This document shows, one piece after another, positions 25,215 through 37,881 of a stretch of DNA of 64,000 bases (positions are counted from its first letter, which is position 1; the number at the start of each line of letters is the position of its first letter). The position numbers and the translations under genes were made by a program. The notes beneath the pieces are model-generated. The model saw only the letters and a list, made by a program, of their open reading frames with translations. It was not told the origin of the DNA and did no database searches. Source of the stretch: Corynebacterium sp. NML140438 (GTDB lineage: Bacteria > Actinomycetota > Actinomycetes > Mycobacteriales > Mycobacteriaceae). The stretch covers positions 186,001 through 250,000 of the forward strand of contig NZ_MLCQ01000029.1 in NCBI RefSeq assembly GCF_001875725.1, written 5' to 3'.

Positions 25215-25834
25215 CCCAGGTCGCGCGCAACCGCCCACCGGGTCAACTGGTGGCGGTTCGAGGTCTGCGTTTTGCGCAAAATATTCGACGCGTGCGTCTC
25301 CACCGTCTTCACAGAAATGAACAGGCGCTGCGCGATCTCCTTGTACGTGTAGCCACGCGCCAGCAGCCGCAGCACCTCAAGCTCACGCTTGGTGAGCGAG
25401 TCCACCGCCGGGTCGTCCTCCTCGACGACCGGCCCGCTCGCAAACGCGTCAAGCACGAACCCCGCCAACCGCGGCGAGAAGTACGCATCCCCGCCGCGTA
25501 CCCGCTCTATCGCCTCCGCGAGCTCCCCGCCCGCGATGTTCTTGGTCACGTACCCGCGGGCGCCCGCGCGGATCAGGGCAATGACGTCTTCGGCGGCGTC
25601 GGACACGCTGAGCACCAGGTACGCTGGGCCGGGTGCGCGCTTCAGCACTGCGAGGCCGCCGCCGTCGGGCATGTGGACGTCGAGAAGCACGACGTCGGGC
25701 TGTGTCTGCTCGATCCCCCGCACCGCCTCGGCGACCGTCCCGGCCTCACCGACGATCTCCACCGATTCCTGCAGCTCGGCCTTCACCCCAGCGCGGAACA
25801 CGGAGTGGTCATCCACCAGAAACACGCGAGTCAT
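25211..25834 (-). CDS. esrR: LuxR-type response regulator, EsrR-like
   Basis: This 207-aa NarL/FixJ-type regulator has a receiver domain with the acidic pocket DD (8-9), phosphorylation site Asp52 in VVLLDVHMPDGG and conserved Lys near 105. It ends in a LuxR helix-turn-helix (TKRELEVLRLLARGYTYKEIAQRLF...). It overlaps esrS (ATGA) and is encoded beside a divergent PspC-domain gene. That arrangement matches EsrISR of C. glutamicum, a LiaFSR-like system that responds to cell-envelope stress and likewise lies near guaA. The symbol is assigned from synteny and domain content. Confidence 0.8.
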   Translation of the reverse strand: MTRVFLVDDHSVFRAGVKAELQESVEIVGEAGTVAEAVRGIEQTQPDVVLLDVHMPDGGGLAVLKRAPGPAYLVLSVSDAAEDVIALIRAGARGYVTKNIAGGELAEAIERVRGGDAYFSPRLAGFVLDAFASGPVVEEDDPAVDSLTKRELEVLRLLARGYTYKEIAQRLFISVKTVETHASNILRKTQTSNRHQLTRWAVARDLG

Positions 25835-26958
25835 AGGTCCAACGCTAGTTCAATCTCGGTGCCACTGCGTTCCGACGACACCACGTGCACCTCTCCCCCG
25901 ACCCGCTCCACGCGGCCCACGATGGAGTCCCGCAGACCGTGCCGGTCAGCGGGCACCGCCTCGGGGTCGAAGCCGCTGCCACGATCCCGCACGAACACGG
26001 TGAGCCTGCCAGCGAGGTGCTCCGCGTAGACATCGACCGTGTCCACGCCGGCGTGCTTCGCCGCGTTGACCATCGCCTCCCTAGCTGCGAGCACGACCGC
26101 CTCTGCGCGCTCGTCGAAGGGAATGTCCTCGCCCACCGTGACGGGTTGAATCACGACCCCGTACGCGTCCTCCACCTCGCCTGCAGCCTTGCGCAACGCG
26201 GCGAAGGTGGTGGTGTGGTTAGACACGGTGTCGTCGAACAGCCAGGCGCGCAGCTCACGCTCCTGGCCACGGGCAAGCCGAACCACCTCGTCCGGGTCAC
26301 CGGCCTGCCGCTGGATGAGCGCCAGCGTCTGCAGCACCGAATCATGCAAGCGGGAGGCGATCTCCGCACGCTGGTCCGCCACCGCCTTCTGCTCATGCTC
26401 CGCGACGAGCGAGTTCGCCAGCTTCGTGATCAGCGGCACCACCAGCACCGCCACCCCCAGCACCGTCACCAGCACAGAGACCACCACCCCGGCGACCCCA
26501 CTGCTTTCCCCCATGAGTGCGAGCGCCAGCACCCCGCCCATCACCAGCAGCGCACCCAGCGCCATCGCCGCCATGTTCTTCCACGAAGACGTACCACGGT
26601 CGTAGGCCTGCAGCGCGATGACCGCACCCACAATGAGCACGCCAACCACGAACAGCACGGCGGATCCAACGCCCGAGGAGCCCTGCAAGGACAGCAGCGC
26701 GCCTGCAAACCCCACCAGCACAAGGAACACATCCAGCGCGCCAGGACGCTGCCGGGACTCAGTGTTCTCCGCAACCGGGGTGAACATCCACAAGCCCGGG
26801 TACAGCAACGCCCCCAGCCCACCGGCGAAGCTTGCGACAACAAAAAACAGCCGCACCCACCTCACGTCCACTCCGAGGTGGCCAGCCACACCAGAGGCCA
26901 CACCAGCAATAACCCGGCGGGAAGGGTCCCGGGTCAGCCGGGGATACAACGCAGACAT
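25831..26958 (-). CDS. esrS: PspC-domain sensor histidine kinase, EsrS-like
   Basis: This 375-aa membrane kinase starts with a PspC domain (RRVIAGVASGVAGHLGVD...), followed by four or five further membrane segments up to about residue 190. Next come a HisKA_3 dimerisation domain with the phospho-acceptor in RLHDSVLQTLALIQRQ and a HATPase domain (REAMVNAAKHAGV, RDRGSGFDPEAVP, HGLRDSIVGRVERVGG). I start it at ATG 26958 (MSALYPRLTRDPSRR), since the longer frame adds residues unlike the family. It is co-transcribed with esrR and divergent from esrI. Confidence 0.82.
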   Translation of the reverse strand: MSALYPRLTRDPSRRVIAGVASGVAGHLGVDVRWVRLFFVVASFAGGLGALLYPGLWMFTPVAENTESRQRPGALDVFLVLVGFAGALLSLQGSSGVGSAVLFVVGVLIVGAVIALQAYDRGTSSWKNMAAMALGALLVMGGVLALALMGESSGVAGVVVSVLVTVLGVAVLVVPLITKLANSLVAEHEQKAVADQRAEIASRLHDSVLQTLALIQRQAGDPDEVVRLARGQERELRAWLFDDTVSNHTTTFAALRKAAGEVEDAYGVVIQPVTVGEDIPFDERAEAVVLAAREAMVNAAKHAGVDTVDVYAEHLAGRLTVFVRDRGSGFDPEAVPADRHGLRDSIVGRVERVGGEVHVVSSERSGTEIELALDL

Positions 26959-27069
26959 GCACTCATCTTTACACGCACAGCTCCTCTGGCACATCGGGGT
27001 AAACCCTGAGATCAAAAATCAGGGTCGTTCCCGATACCGCCCGCGGACCCACCACGGGACAATAAAGAC

Positions 27070-28116
27070 ATGGAAACAAACACACTGAAGCGCATGTGGG
27101 AGACTCGCCCGCCCCGCATCCCAAAGGACCAGGGCGGCAAAGCGGTCATCGGTGGCGTCTGCGAAGGTATCGGCGCCCGCTACCAAATCGACCCAACGCT
27201 TGTCCGCGTCATCTTCGTAGCACTTGCACTCATATTTGGTGGTGGCCTCTTCCTCTACCTGCTGTGCTGGATCAACATGCCACGCTTCGGCATGACCCGC
27301 AGCCCATGGAACGCAATCACCACGCCGAAAGAACAGCTCACCGAGCCAGAGAAGAAAGACCGCAGCACCGGTTGGTGGCTGCTGCTCGGCCTAGTGGTCT
27401 TCTTCCCATCAGTCTCAGCGGCAGGCGATGTCAACGGGGTACTCGTTACGTTCGTGTTGTTCGCGCTCGGGTGGTACCTCGCCCACCAGCGCCAGCCGGA
27501 GCCGCCCGCGGGGTTGCTCGTGGTGAAGCCTGAGGAGGCGTCGAAACGCGAAGGCCCTACGGTGGATACCTCGCACCTCACCGTGCCGGAGGGCTACGAG
27601 CATCCTGGCACGCCACCGGCGTGGGACCCACTCGGCGCGGCGCCCGGGCTGTGGCACCTGCCTGAGCCAACCGAGCCAGCACCGGAGCAGCCGAAGAAAA
27701 AGACACGCCTGTGGCTATGGCTGCCCCTGGCTGTCATCCTCTTCTGTCTCCTGTTCATCACCGGTATTGCGGGCCCCCGGTTCGATAGCAAAGTGGACAG
27801 CCGAATTGGCGAGATACATCACACATTCGAGGACGCGAATTCAATCCCTGACTTCAGCAACCTCGTTGGAGAAACCACCATCGACCTGTCGAACCTCGCG
27901 CCACTCGACGAACCCAAGACCATCAACATCAGCAATGGCGTCGGTGAAATCGACATCATCCTGCCGAACAACGTGCCTGTCGACGTCCACTGCGAAGCAA
28001 CCGTCGGCGAAACTACTTGCCCCCAGGGTAAGCAAAACGCGGACAAGGACGGCGAGCTCCTCACGATCAACGTGAAGCAGCGCGTCGGGTCCGTGTCCGC
28101 GTACTTTGCCGAATAA
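27070..28116 (+). CDS. esrI: PspC-domain membrane protein, EsrI-like inhibitor of the two-component system
   Basis: This 348-aa protein has a PspC domain at about residues 20-80 (GKAVIGGVCEGIGARYQIDPTLVRV). More membrane segments follow near 98-140, then a charged Pro/Glu-rich stretch and a last membrane helix near 216-233 (LWLWLPLAVILFCLLFITGI). An extracytoplasmic beta-rich tail (INISNGVGEIDIILPNNVPVD) resembles the LiaF-type C-terminal domain. It is divergent from esrSR with 111 bases between. By analogy with EsrI it would keep the kinase off without stress. It converges with guaA nine bases downstream. Confidence 0.78.
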   Translation: METNTLKRMWETRPPRIPKDQGGKAVIGGVCEGIGARYQIDPTLVRVIFVALALIFGGGLFLYLLCWINMPRFGMTRSPWNAITTPKEQLTEPEKKDRSTGWWLLLGLVVFFPSVSAAGDVNGVLVTFVLFALGWYLAHQRQPEPPAGLLVVKPEEASKREGPTVDTSHLTVPEGYEHPGTPPAWDPLGAAPGLWHLPEPTEPAPEQPKKKTRLWLWLPLAVILFCLLFITGIAGPRFDSKVDSRIGEIHHTFEDANSIPDFSNLVGETTIDLSNLAPLDEPKTINISNGVGEIDIILPNNVPVDVHCEATVGETTCPQGKQNADKDGELLTINVKQRVGSVSAYFAE

Positions 28117-28125
28117 GTCGGCGTA

Positions 28126-29679
28126 TTACTCCCACTCGATGGTGGCCGGCGGCTTGGACGTCACGTCCAGCACCACGCGGTTGACGTCCGCCACCTCGTT
28201 GGTGATGCGGGTCGAGATGGCCTCGAGCGTCTCGTACGGAATGCGGACCCAGTCCGCGGTCATAGCGTCCTCGGACGCGACCGGGCGCAGCACGATCGGG
28301 TGGCCGTAGGTGCGGCCGTCGCCCTGCACACCCACCGAGCGAACGTCAGCCAGCAGCACGACAGGGCACTGCCAGATCTGCTCATCCAGGTCAGCCTTAG
28401 TCAGCTCCTCGCGCGCGATTGCGTCCGCAGCGCGCAGGGTCTCCAGGCGCTCCTCGGTGACCTCACCGATGATGCGGATGCCCAGGCCCGGGCCCGGGAA
28501 CGGCTGACGGTTCACGATCACCTCGGGCAGGCCCAGCTCGCGGCCGACCGCGCGGACCTCGTCCTTAAACAGCAGTCGCAGTGGCTCGACCAGCTCGAAC
28601 TCGACGTCGTCCGGCAGGCCGCCCACGTTGTGGTGGCTCTTGATGTTGGCGGTACCAGTGCCACCGCCCGACTCAACTACGTCCGGGTACAGCGTGCCCT
28701 GCACCAGGTAATCAACCTTGTGGTCCGACAACACATCGGCCACGGCGCGCTCGAAGGAACGGATGAACTCCGCACCGATCGCCTTGCGCTTCGCCTCCGG
28801 CTCGGTCACACCGGCCAGCTTGTCCAGGAAGGCCTTGCGCTCGTCGACAGTCACGAGCTTCGCGCCGGTCGCGGCGACGAAGTCCTTCTCCACCTGCTCG
28901 CGCTCACCCTGGCGCAGCAGACCGTGGTCCACAAACACACAGGTCAGACGGTCACCGATTGCGCGCTGCACCAGCGCCGCAGCGACGGCCGAGTCCACAC
29001 CACCGGACAGTCCGCAGATGGCGTAGCCGTCCCCAACCTGGGTGCGAACTTGCTCAATGAGCTGCTCCGCGATATTGGATGCCGTCCAGTTCTGCTCCAG
29101 ACCCGCAATCTCCGTGAGGAAGCGTGTCAGCACCTCCTGGCCGTGCGGCGAGTGCATCACCTCCGGGTGGTACTGCACGCCAGCGAACTTGCGCTCCGTA
29201 TCCTCGAACGCGGCAACCGGGGCACCCTTCGAAGACGCGGTGACCTCGAAGCCCTCCGGGGCCTGCGTCACCGAATCACCGTGGCTCATCCACACTTTGT
29301 GCTCCTCCGGCAAACCAGCGTGCAGCACACCACCCTTGACGTTCATCGCCGTGCGGCCGTACTCACGGGCGCCGGTCTTCTCAACCTTGCCACCGAGCGC
29401 CCGCGTCATCACCTGGAAGCCGTAGCAGATGCCGAAGATCGGAATCCCCAACTCGAAAATCTCAGGGTCCAGCTGCGGAGCGCCATCCTCATACACGGAC
29501 GACGGGCCACCGGACAGGACAAGCGCCAGCGGCTGCTTCTCCTTCACCTCCGCAGCGGAGATCGTAGACGGAACGACTTCGGAGAACACGTGTGCCTCAC
29601 GCACACGACGCGCAATGAGCTGCGCGTACTGCGCACCGAAGTCAACAACAAGAACAGGGCGAGTTTGAGCTGTAGTCAC
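28126..29679 (-). CDS. guaA: GMP synthase (glutamine-hydrolysing)
   Basis: This 517-aa cytosolic enzyme converts XMP to GMP using ATP and glutamine. The N-terminal class-I amidotransferase carries the nucleophile Cys85 in [11 protein letters not shown] and the His/Glu pair in VQYHPEV. The ATP-pyrophosphatase domain has the P-loop [12 protein letters not shown]. The C-terminal dimerisation domain contains [12 protein letters not shown] and ends KPPATIEWE. It is transcribed separately from the guaB-guaB3-PAS unit upstream, from which a terminator separates it. Confidence 0.97.
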   Translation of the reverse strand: MTTAQTRPVLVVDFGAQYAQLIARRVREAHVFSEVVPSTISAAEVKEKQPLALVLSGGPSSVYEDGAPQLDPEIFELGIPIFGICYGFQVMTRALGGKVEKTGAREYGRTAMNVKGGVLHAGLPEEHKVWMSHGDSVTQAPEGFEVTASSKGAPVAAFEDTERKFAGVQYHPEVMHSPHGQEVLTRFLTEIAGLEQNWTASNIAEQLIEQVRTQVGDGYAICGLSGGVDSAVAAALVQRAIGDRLTCVFVDHGLLRQGEREQVEKDFVAATGAKLVTVDERKAFLDKLAGVTEPEAKRKAIGAEFIRSFERAVADVLSDHKVDYLVQGTLYPDVVESGGGTGTANIKSHHNVGGLPDDVEFELVEPLRLLFKDEVRAVGRELGLPEVIVNRQPFPGPGLGIRIIGEVTEERLETLRAADAIAREELTKADLDEQIWQCPVVLLADVRSVGVQGDGRTYGHPIVLRPVASEDAMTADWVRIPYETLEAISTRITNEVADVNRVVLDVTSKPPATIEWE

Positions 29680-29750
29680 GCACCAAATCTTAACCTACGC
29701 AGCACCTAATGTGTACGTGAGCCCGATGGCTGCGTCCTGCGTCCCCCGAA

Positions 29751-29783
29751 ACAACAAAACACCACCCGCCAGGCAGGTGGTGT
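29751..29783 (-). terminator. Rho-independent terminator after the PAS-domain gene
   Basis: On the minus strand ACACCACC...GGTGGTGT (29759-29783) form an eight-base-pair stem with a nine-base loop, followed by TTTTGTTGTTT (29758-29748). It lies 27 bases past the stop codon of the PAS gene and should end the guaB-guaB3-PAS transcript before guaA. Confidence 0.8.
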
Positions 29784-29809
29784 CTTCAGCGTTACGGCGT
29801 TACAACAGA

Positions 29810-31102
29810 CTACTTCAGCAGCGCGCGCAGGTTCTCCAGCGCATCGTGCACCCCGTCAATCGCCGGGTCGGAGCCCAGCTTCTGCGAGGAAGCGTGCAGT
29901 CGGTCGATGGAGTTATCCGCAGCCTGGATAGCGCGGTGCACCTGAGCAACAAGCGGTTCGATGTTCTCGACGAACGGCTCCTGCGCCGTTGTTTGGGACC
30001 AGCGGCGAATCATCTCGAGCGGCATCTTGGTCAGCTCTGAAATCGAGTTCACCTTCAGATCCACACGGTTCGCCAGGGAGGAGTGCAGGAAGACCGCGTC
30101 GTCCATCTGCTTCACGTCCACTTCGAGGGCGTCGAACAGCATGGAGAGCACCTCACCACGGTTCTCCTCGAGGGAGAAGATCGCGGTCTGCGCCGTGTGC
30201 AGGCGCGCCAGCGCAATCGCCATGCGCGCGGTCGCAGCCTTCTTTGCCAACTCACCAGCGACCTCGTTGAGCGACTGCGCGTTCTCGTCGATGATGCCAC
30301 GCATCGTCGCCCATACCTGGAGCGGTGCGAGTAGCAGCGTACGGGCAGCGCCCTCCGCCATGACGTTTTCCATCTCGCCCTTCACGCTGTTGGTCAAAGC
30401 GTTTTCTTCCACCAAAGTCTGGCTGGCCTTTGCCAGTTCTTCAGCGGCTTCCTTGATGGACGACTGGATTTCCATGAAGCGGTCCAGCTCGCGGTAGAGA
30501 CGCTTGGTGGCCTCGTACACCTCGCCGGTGCCCTCTGGGAGGTCGAAGCCTGCTTCCTCGCGCGCCAGCACCTCGGCCGGTAGCGCTTCGGCAACGAAGG
30601 CGTCGTAGTCGGGAACGAGTTCCTGCAGCTTGGCCAGGCCAAGCTCGGCGCGGCGACGACGACCAACACCCTCGTGGCGCGCCTTCCACTCGACGTCGTT
30701 TACCGCCTGGTACACATCGCCGACGACCTTGAACAGGTCAGTCATCGGGCGGGTACGCACCGAGAGATAATCGCCGTTTGGCAGAGGCGTCACGGTAGCA
30801 AACACGTCGTACGCGGAACCGCTCTTTGCACGGTTGCGAACATAGCCTGCGAACGGTCGGCCGTCCTCAATGACGTCCCACATCAACTTGAACGCGCCAC
30901 CAGGCATCTCAATATGGCGAATGAGATTGTGCGGCTTCCCGATCATCTCAACTTCGGGATATTGGGCGTAGTGGATGAAGACCTCATTGACATGGGTCAT
31001 AATGCCCTTGCTGTCCGTCACCGAGAAGAAGATGTGGTCAACATCGACCTCATGGTGCGGGCCGTCTGGGGCATCTCGTTTAATAACTACTTCGTAGGCC
31101 AT
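29810..31102 (-). CDS. PAS-domain protein with long helical region (Aer-like, no recognised output domain)
   Basis: This 430-aa soluble protein has an Aer-type PAS domain at about residues 20-125 (HIFFSVTDSKGIMTHVNEVF, IGKPHNLIRHIEMPGGAFKL, GYVRNRAKSGSAYDVFATV). The rest is mostly alpha-helical, with coiled-coil-like stretches near 200-245 and 260-330, resembling a chemoreceptor signalling rod without its conserved tip. No kinase, cyclase or DNA-binding domain is visible. It starts 24 bases after guaB3 on the same strand, so it belongs to the guaB-guaB3 transcription unit. The ligand and partner are unknown. Corynebacteria are not motile, so a chemotaxis role is unlikely. Confidence 0.75.
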   Translation of the reverse strand: MAYEVVIKRDAPDGPHHEVDVDHIFFSVTDSKGIMTHVNEVFIHYAQYPEVEMIGKPHNLIRHIEMPGGAFKLMWDVIEDGRPFAGYVRNRAKSGSAYDVFATVTPLPNGDYLSVRTRPMTDLFKVVGDVYQAVNDVEWKARHEGVGRRRRAELGLAKLQELVPDYDAFVAEALPAEVLAREEAGFDLPEGTGEVYEATKRLYRELDRFMEIQSSIKEAAEELAKASQTLVEENALTNSVKGEMENVMAEGAARTLLLAPLQVWATMRGIIDENAQSLNEVAGELAKKAATARMAIALARLHTAQTAIFSLEENRGEVLSMLFDALEVDVKQMDDAVFLHSSLANRVDLKVNSISELTKMPLEMIRRWSQTTAQEPFVENIEPLVAQVHRAIQAADNSIDRLHASSQKLGSDPAIDGVHDALENLRALLK

Positions 31103-31126
31103 ATTCGATATATTAGGTCAATCTGT

Positions 31127-32281
31127 TTACGGGCGGACGGTCACGTCGACCTTTTGGAACGACTTGAGATCAGTGTACCCACATTTCGCCATAATACGGC
31201 GCAAACCACCCACTAAGTTGGTGGCGGCGCCAGAATCGCTCGATGGGCCAAACAAAATCTCAGACAACGGGAGGCGCTCGCCCAGCCCCCAGTTGGCGAC
31301 CTCGCCGCGCGGGAAACGCGGGTGTGCAGAGGCCGGCTCCCAGTATGCGCCACCAGCGGCGGCCTCGTTCGCCTTCGCAAGCAGGTCACCGACCATGACG
31401 GCGTCTGCCCCCATGGCGAGTGCCAGCGCGATGTCCCCGGCGTTCGACGGTGCCGAGTCCGCGATGACGTGGACGTAGCGGCCGCCGGTCTCGTCCAAGT
31501 AGTCGCGGCGCGCCGCCGCCACGTCAGCAATCGCGGTTGCGAGAGGAACGTCCAGGGCCAGGCCAGAGGAGGACCGTCCCGAGCCGACAATCACGCCGGC
31601 TGCGCCAGCACGCATCAGGTGTGTGGCCGTCGTGTAGTCGAACACGCCGCCTGCGATAACTGGGACGTCGAGGGAACCGATGAACTCCTTTAAGTTCAGC
31701 GGTTCCCCACCGGGCTGCACGTGCTCGGCGGAAATCAACGTGCCCTGCACGAACAGGATCTCCGCGCCGGCCTTGATCACTGCCGGGGCAAGCTCGCGCA
31801 CGTTCTGCGGGCTCACGCGCACGGCGACGGTCGCGCCCGACGCACGGACCTGCGCGATGCGCTCACTCAACACGTCGAGGTCGATTGGCGCCTGATGGAG
31901 CTTCTGCAGCGTCGCCGTAGCCTTGGCAATCTTGCTAGGAATCTCGTGGTAGTTCTCCGGTTCGAGGTCCTTGGGGGTTGGCGCCTGACCACAAACCTCG
32001 TTGATCGCCTCCTCGAAGTTCGCGTGGCGGCCCAGAATGCCCTCGGCGTTCAGTACCGCCAGCCCGCCCTGCTTACCCATCTCGATGGCGAACTCAGGGC
32101 TCGCCAGGGCATCGGTCGGGTGGGAAACGAGCGGCATGTCAAAGGAGTAGGCGTCGATGTGCCACTCGGTGTTGACGTCCTTCGACGAGCGGGTGCGCCG
32201 CGTCGGGACCAGGGTTAGATCATCAAGGTCGTAGGCCTTGCGGGCCTCGCGCCCGATGCCAATTTCTACATATTCACGCAT
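31127..32281 (-). CDS. guaB3: GuaB3-family IMP dehydrogenase-related protein
   Basis: This 384-aa TIM-barrel protein belongs to the GuaB3 branch of the IMPDH/GMP reductase superfamily (LDDLTLVPTRRTRSSKDVN, MPLVSHPTDALASPEFA, GAAGVIVGSGRSSSG). It lacks the CBS pair of true IMPDH. The active-site loop has no equivalent of the catalytic cysteine seen in GuaB (GPGSICTTR), so ordinary IMP oxidation is doubtful. It lies 35 bases downstream of guaB, as in other actinobacteria. Its exact reaction in purine nucleotide interconversion cannot be read from the sequence. Confidence 0.88.
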   Translation of the reverse strand: MREYVEIGIGREARKAYDLDDLTLVPTRRTRSSKDVNTEWHIDAYSFDMPLVSHPTDALASPEFAIEMGKQGGLAVLNAEGILGRHANFEEAINEVCGQAPTPKDLEPENYHEIPSKIAKATATLQKLHQAPIDLDVLSERIAQVRASGATVAVRVSPQNVRELAPAVIKAGAEILFVQGTLISAEHVQPGGEPLNLKEFIGSLDVPVIAGGVFDYTTATHLMRAGAAGVIVGSGRSSSGLALDVPLATAIADVAAARRDYLDETGGRYVHVIADSAPSNAGDIALALAMGADAVMVGDLLAKANEAAAGGAYWEPASAHPRFPRGEVANWGLGERLPLSEILFGPSSDSGAATNLVGGLRRIMAKCGYTDLKSFQKVDVTVRP

Positions 32282-32316
32282 GTCAGGTTCTCTCCTTCAG
32301 GAGCAGTCAGAAAAGA

Positions 32317-33948
<1,632 letters not shown>

Positions 33949-33989
33949 CTAATTGGCCTTGTCACTCCCCACACAATAGGCTGATCGGT

Positions 33990-34367
33990 GTGAATTACGA
34001 CGACATGATGCCACTCGACCCGTTCGCGAACGATCCGAACGACCCGGCATCGTTCATCGAGGACGACGAACTGCCGGAGCCCTTAAGCAGCGAGGAGCGA
34101 CAGGCGATCATTCACGATCTCGCCCACGTCCGCGACGCGCAGCGAATCCTGCGTCCCCGCGGCATCCTCGGAATCTTCTTCATGTGCGAGGATTGCGAGC
34201 AGACGCACTACTACGACTGGGACATCATGGAGCAAAACATGATCTCCACGCTTAATCACGCGCTCCCACCCGTCCACGAGCCGAGCGCCAGCCCTGACGT
34301 CAACGCCTACGTGACGTGGGACTACGCGCTGGGCTACATGGACGGCATCGAGTCCGCAGGCCGCTAG
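33990..34367 (+). CDS. DUF5319 family protein
   Basis: This 125-aa acidic protein begins VNYDDMMPLDPFANDPNDPAS and contains RPRGILGIFFMCEDCEQTHYYDWD, whose CxxC could bind a metal. That layout is DUF5319, encoded beside guaB and the sigD/rsdA genes in corynebacteria and mycobacteria. It has no signal peptide or membrane segment. GTG 33990 is preferred over the upstream ATG 33945, which lies in the guaB promoter region and adds non-conserved residues. Its last four bases overlap the convergent rsdA stop. The function is unknown. Confidence 0.82.
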   Translation: MNYDDMMPLDPFANDPNDPASFIEDDELPEPLSSEERQAIIHDLAHVRDAQRILRPRGILGIFFMCEDCEQTHYYDWDIMEQNMISTLNHALPPVHEPSASPDVNAYVTWDYALGYMDGIESAGR

Positions 34368-35122
34368 CGCTGCGGCACAGCCGACGCCGGCGCCTCTGCC
34401 GGTTTGGGGGAAGTAGTCACGGCCGACGATTCCGGGGTTGCGTCTTTGGCAGCAGAAGTAGCCGGGCGAGGCTGGCTCGGCTCCGCGCTCGCCGTTGGCT
34501 GCGGGGAGGAATGCTGCTCGATGGCAGGCTGCTCCGTCACCACATGCGTCACCGTCACAGGTTCGCGCGGCTCAGGCGTCACCGTGACGGTCACCGTCCG
34601 CGTCACCGTGACCTCAGGAATTGTCGACGCCACCGCAGGCTCAGACCCCTGCGTCCTCCTCACATCCATCGCGTTCAGCAGCGCCTTGGCCTGCAGCATC
34701 AGTGAGCGTACGGCGTCCTCATTGCCCTCGTCGCTCGCGACTTCCATTTCGTCGAGCGTGCTCGCCAGCTCCATCACCGACGCGCGCTCCCCGAACACTG
34801 TTGAGGCCACTGGCCACAGAGGGGAATCGGGCGTCGCGTTGTACAGCATCGTCCCACTGCCTGCGACAATGGCCGTGGCCGCTGCCGCGCCCACAAGCCC
34901 ACTGAGCCACGGGTTCATCTGCTTCCGCGCAGGCTTCACTACAGGCGCGATATAAGGAGGTGACGGCATCGGACGCTCGACGTCCTCGCGCAGCGCGCTC
35001 ATCAACCCCAGCAGCGGGTCGGTACCGTCGCTTGGGTCTTCCCCACGTGACACGCGGGTCAGCAAGGCGTCGTCTGCCAACAGCTCATCAAACTGCGGGA
35101 TGCGGTGAGCATCACGTGTCAT
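34364..35122 (-). CDS. rsdA: Anti-sigma-D factor RsdA
   Basis: This 252-aa membrane protein has a cytoplasmic N-terminus with a short conserved sigma-binding segment (QFDELLADDALLTRVSRGE) and one membrane helix at about residues 73-93 (LSGLVGAAAATAIVAGSGTML). A predicted extracytoplasmic tail follows that becomes very rich in Thr, Val, Pro, Ser and Ala (TVTRTVTVTVTPEP...). RsdA holds SigD inactive until released, in M. tuberculosis by ClpXP. It overlaps sigD by four bases (ATGA), as expected for a sigma/anti-sigma pair. Confidence 0.85.
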   Translation of the reverse strand: MTRDAHRIPQFDELLADDALLTRVSRGEDPSDGTDPLLGLMSALREDVERPMPSPPYIAPVVKPARKQMNPWLSGLVGAAAATAIVAGSGTMLYNATPDSPLWPVASTVFGERASVMELASTLDEMEVASDEGNEDAVRSLMLQAKALLNAMDVRRTQGSEPAVASTIPEVTVTRTVTVTVTPEPREPVTVTHVVTEQPAIEQHSSPQPTASAEPSQPRPATSAAKDATPESSAVTTSPKPAEAPASAVPQR

Positions 35123-35703
35123 TTCGCAGATTCCTCCTCTTCAAGGGCCTCGCGCAAACGAGCCAGAGCGCGGTGCTGTGCGACACGAACCGACCCAGCT
35201 GTCCCGCCAACAATCTCTGCTGTTTCTTCCGCCGAAAGGCCAACAAACACGCGAAGAATAATGATATTTCGCGCTTTCTCGTTGAGTACATCGAGCAGCT
35301 CGCGCATTTTGTTACTTGCGTCGATATCCAGGGCATACCCTTCGGGGTCGGCCTCCTGCGAGACCCCCTCGGGGATGTCCTCAGTGGGCAACATGCGGTC
35401 GCGCGCGTAACTGCGGTGCGCGTCCGTCACCTTGTTGAATGCGATGCCGTACACGAACGCCATGAACGGTTTGCCTTGGTCCCTATAGTTGCCAAGCGCG
35501 TTGACCACGGCGAAGCAGACGTCCTGGGTGACGTCTTCTGGTGTCGGGGTGCGCCCACCACCAATGCGAGCGCGAGCATAACGCAGCACGAGCGGGTAAA
35601 TGAGCGCCACGATGCGCTGCGTCGCCCGGTCGTCACCGGACTGCGCTGCAGGCAGCAACTGCACAAGCTGCGCGTTTACATCATCAGTAGTTGTACTGCT
35701 CAT
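35119..35703 (-). CDS. sigD: ECF RNA polymerase sigma factor SigD
   Basis: This 194-aa ECF sigma factor has region 2 (YARARIGGGRTPTPEDVTQDVC, then GKPFMAFVYGIAFNKVTDAHR, the -10-recognition part) and region 4 (EKARNIIILRVFVGLSAEETAEIVGG) with a helix-turn-helix for the -35 box. In C. glutamicum and M. tuberculosis SigD controls cell-envelope genes, including mycolate and peptidoglycan functions. It is followed directly by its anti-sigma gene. The groEL terminator separates it from the chaperonin genes upstream. Confidence 0.92.
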   Translation of the reverse strand: MSSTTTDDVNAQLVQLLPAAQSGDDRATQRIVALIYPLVLRYARARIGGGRTPTPEDVTQDVCFAVVNALGNYRDQGKPFMAFVYGIAFNKVTDAHRSYARDRMLPTEDIPEGVSQEADPEGYALDIDASNKMRELLDVLNEKARNIIILRVFVGLSAEETAEIVGGTAGSVRVAQHRALARLREALEEEESAK

Positions 35704-35792
35704 ACGCGACGCCCGACTCCTTTCCAGTATCGCTCAAGGGTACAGCGGCGAGCGTGCCTTTCCCAAAGCTCGCCCCTCTCCGCGCACGCAAA

Positions 35793-35821
35793 AGCCCGGA
35801 CGGCACGTACCCGTCCGGGCT
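35793..35821 (-). terminator. Rho-independent terminator of the groES-groEL operon
   Basis: The arms AGCCCGGACGG and CCGTCCGGGCT form an 11-base-pair stem with a seven-base loop. On the minus strand it is followed by TTT. It begins 21 bases after the groEL stop, on the same strand. Confidence 0.8.
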
Positions 35822-35842
35822 CAACACGTGACAAGCGCTCAG

Positions 35843-37459
<1,617 letters not shown>

Positions 37460-37474
37460 CTATGCCCCCTTCAA

Positions 37475-37774
37475 TTACTTTTCGACGACGGCCAGCAGGT
37501 CGCGAGCGGAAAGCAGCAGGTACTCCTCACCGTTGTACTTCAGCTCGGTGCCGCCGTAGTTGGAGAAGATCACGGTGTCGCCCTCGTTGACGTCGACAGC
37601 AATGCGCTTGCCCTGCTCATCCAAGCGGCCAGGACCAACAGCAATAACAACTGCCTCCTGCGGCTTCTCAGCGGCGGAATCAGGGATAACCAGGCCGGAT
37701 GCCGTCGTGGTCTCCGCCTCAGCGATCTGTACCAGAACCTTGTCTTCCAGTGGCTTGATGTTGACGTTTGCCAT
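37475..37774 (-). CDS. groES: Co-chaperonin GroES (Hsp10)
   Basis: This 99-aa protein forms the lid of the chaperonin cage. It shows [28 protein letters not shown], including the mobile loop, and [27 protein letters not shown] 37774 ([11 protein letters not shown]) follows a GAAGGCG ribosome-binding site. A TTG-initiated longer frame is less likely. It is first in the groES-groEL operon, with a CIRCE element upstream. Confidence 0.96.
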   Translation of the reverse strand: MANVNIKPLEDKVLVQIAEAETTTASGLVIPDSAAEKPQEAVVIAVGPGRLDEQGKRIAVDVNEGDTVIFSNYGGTELKYNGEEYLLLSARDLLAVVEK

Positions 37775-37881
37775 GATCTGAACGCCTTCCTTCAATGTTG
37801 TATCTATCAGTTCAGTAGTGTGTGGTTATTCGAAGGCCCAGCCGTCGTCGCGGGTGTACAACTGCGCTCTCAACAACCTTG

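Noticed and set aside
34560..34625. Short GTC/ACC-rich repeats as a possible DNA repeat element
   Set aside because: They encode the Thr/Val-rich tail of RsdA (TVTRTVTVTVTPEP), so protein composition explains them.
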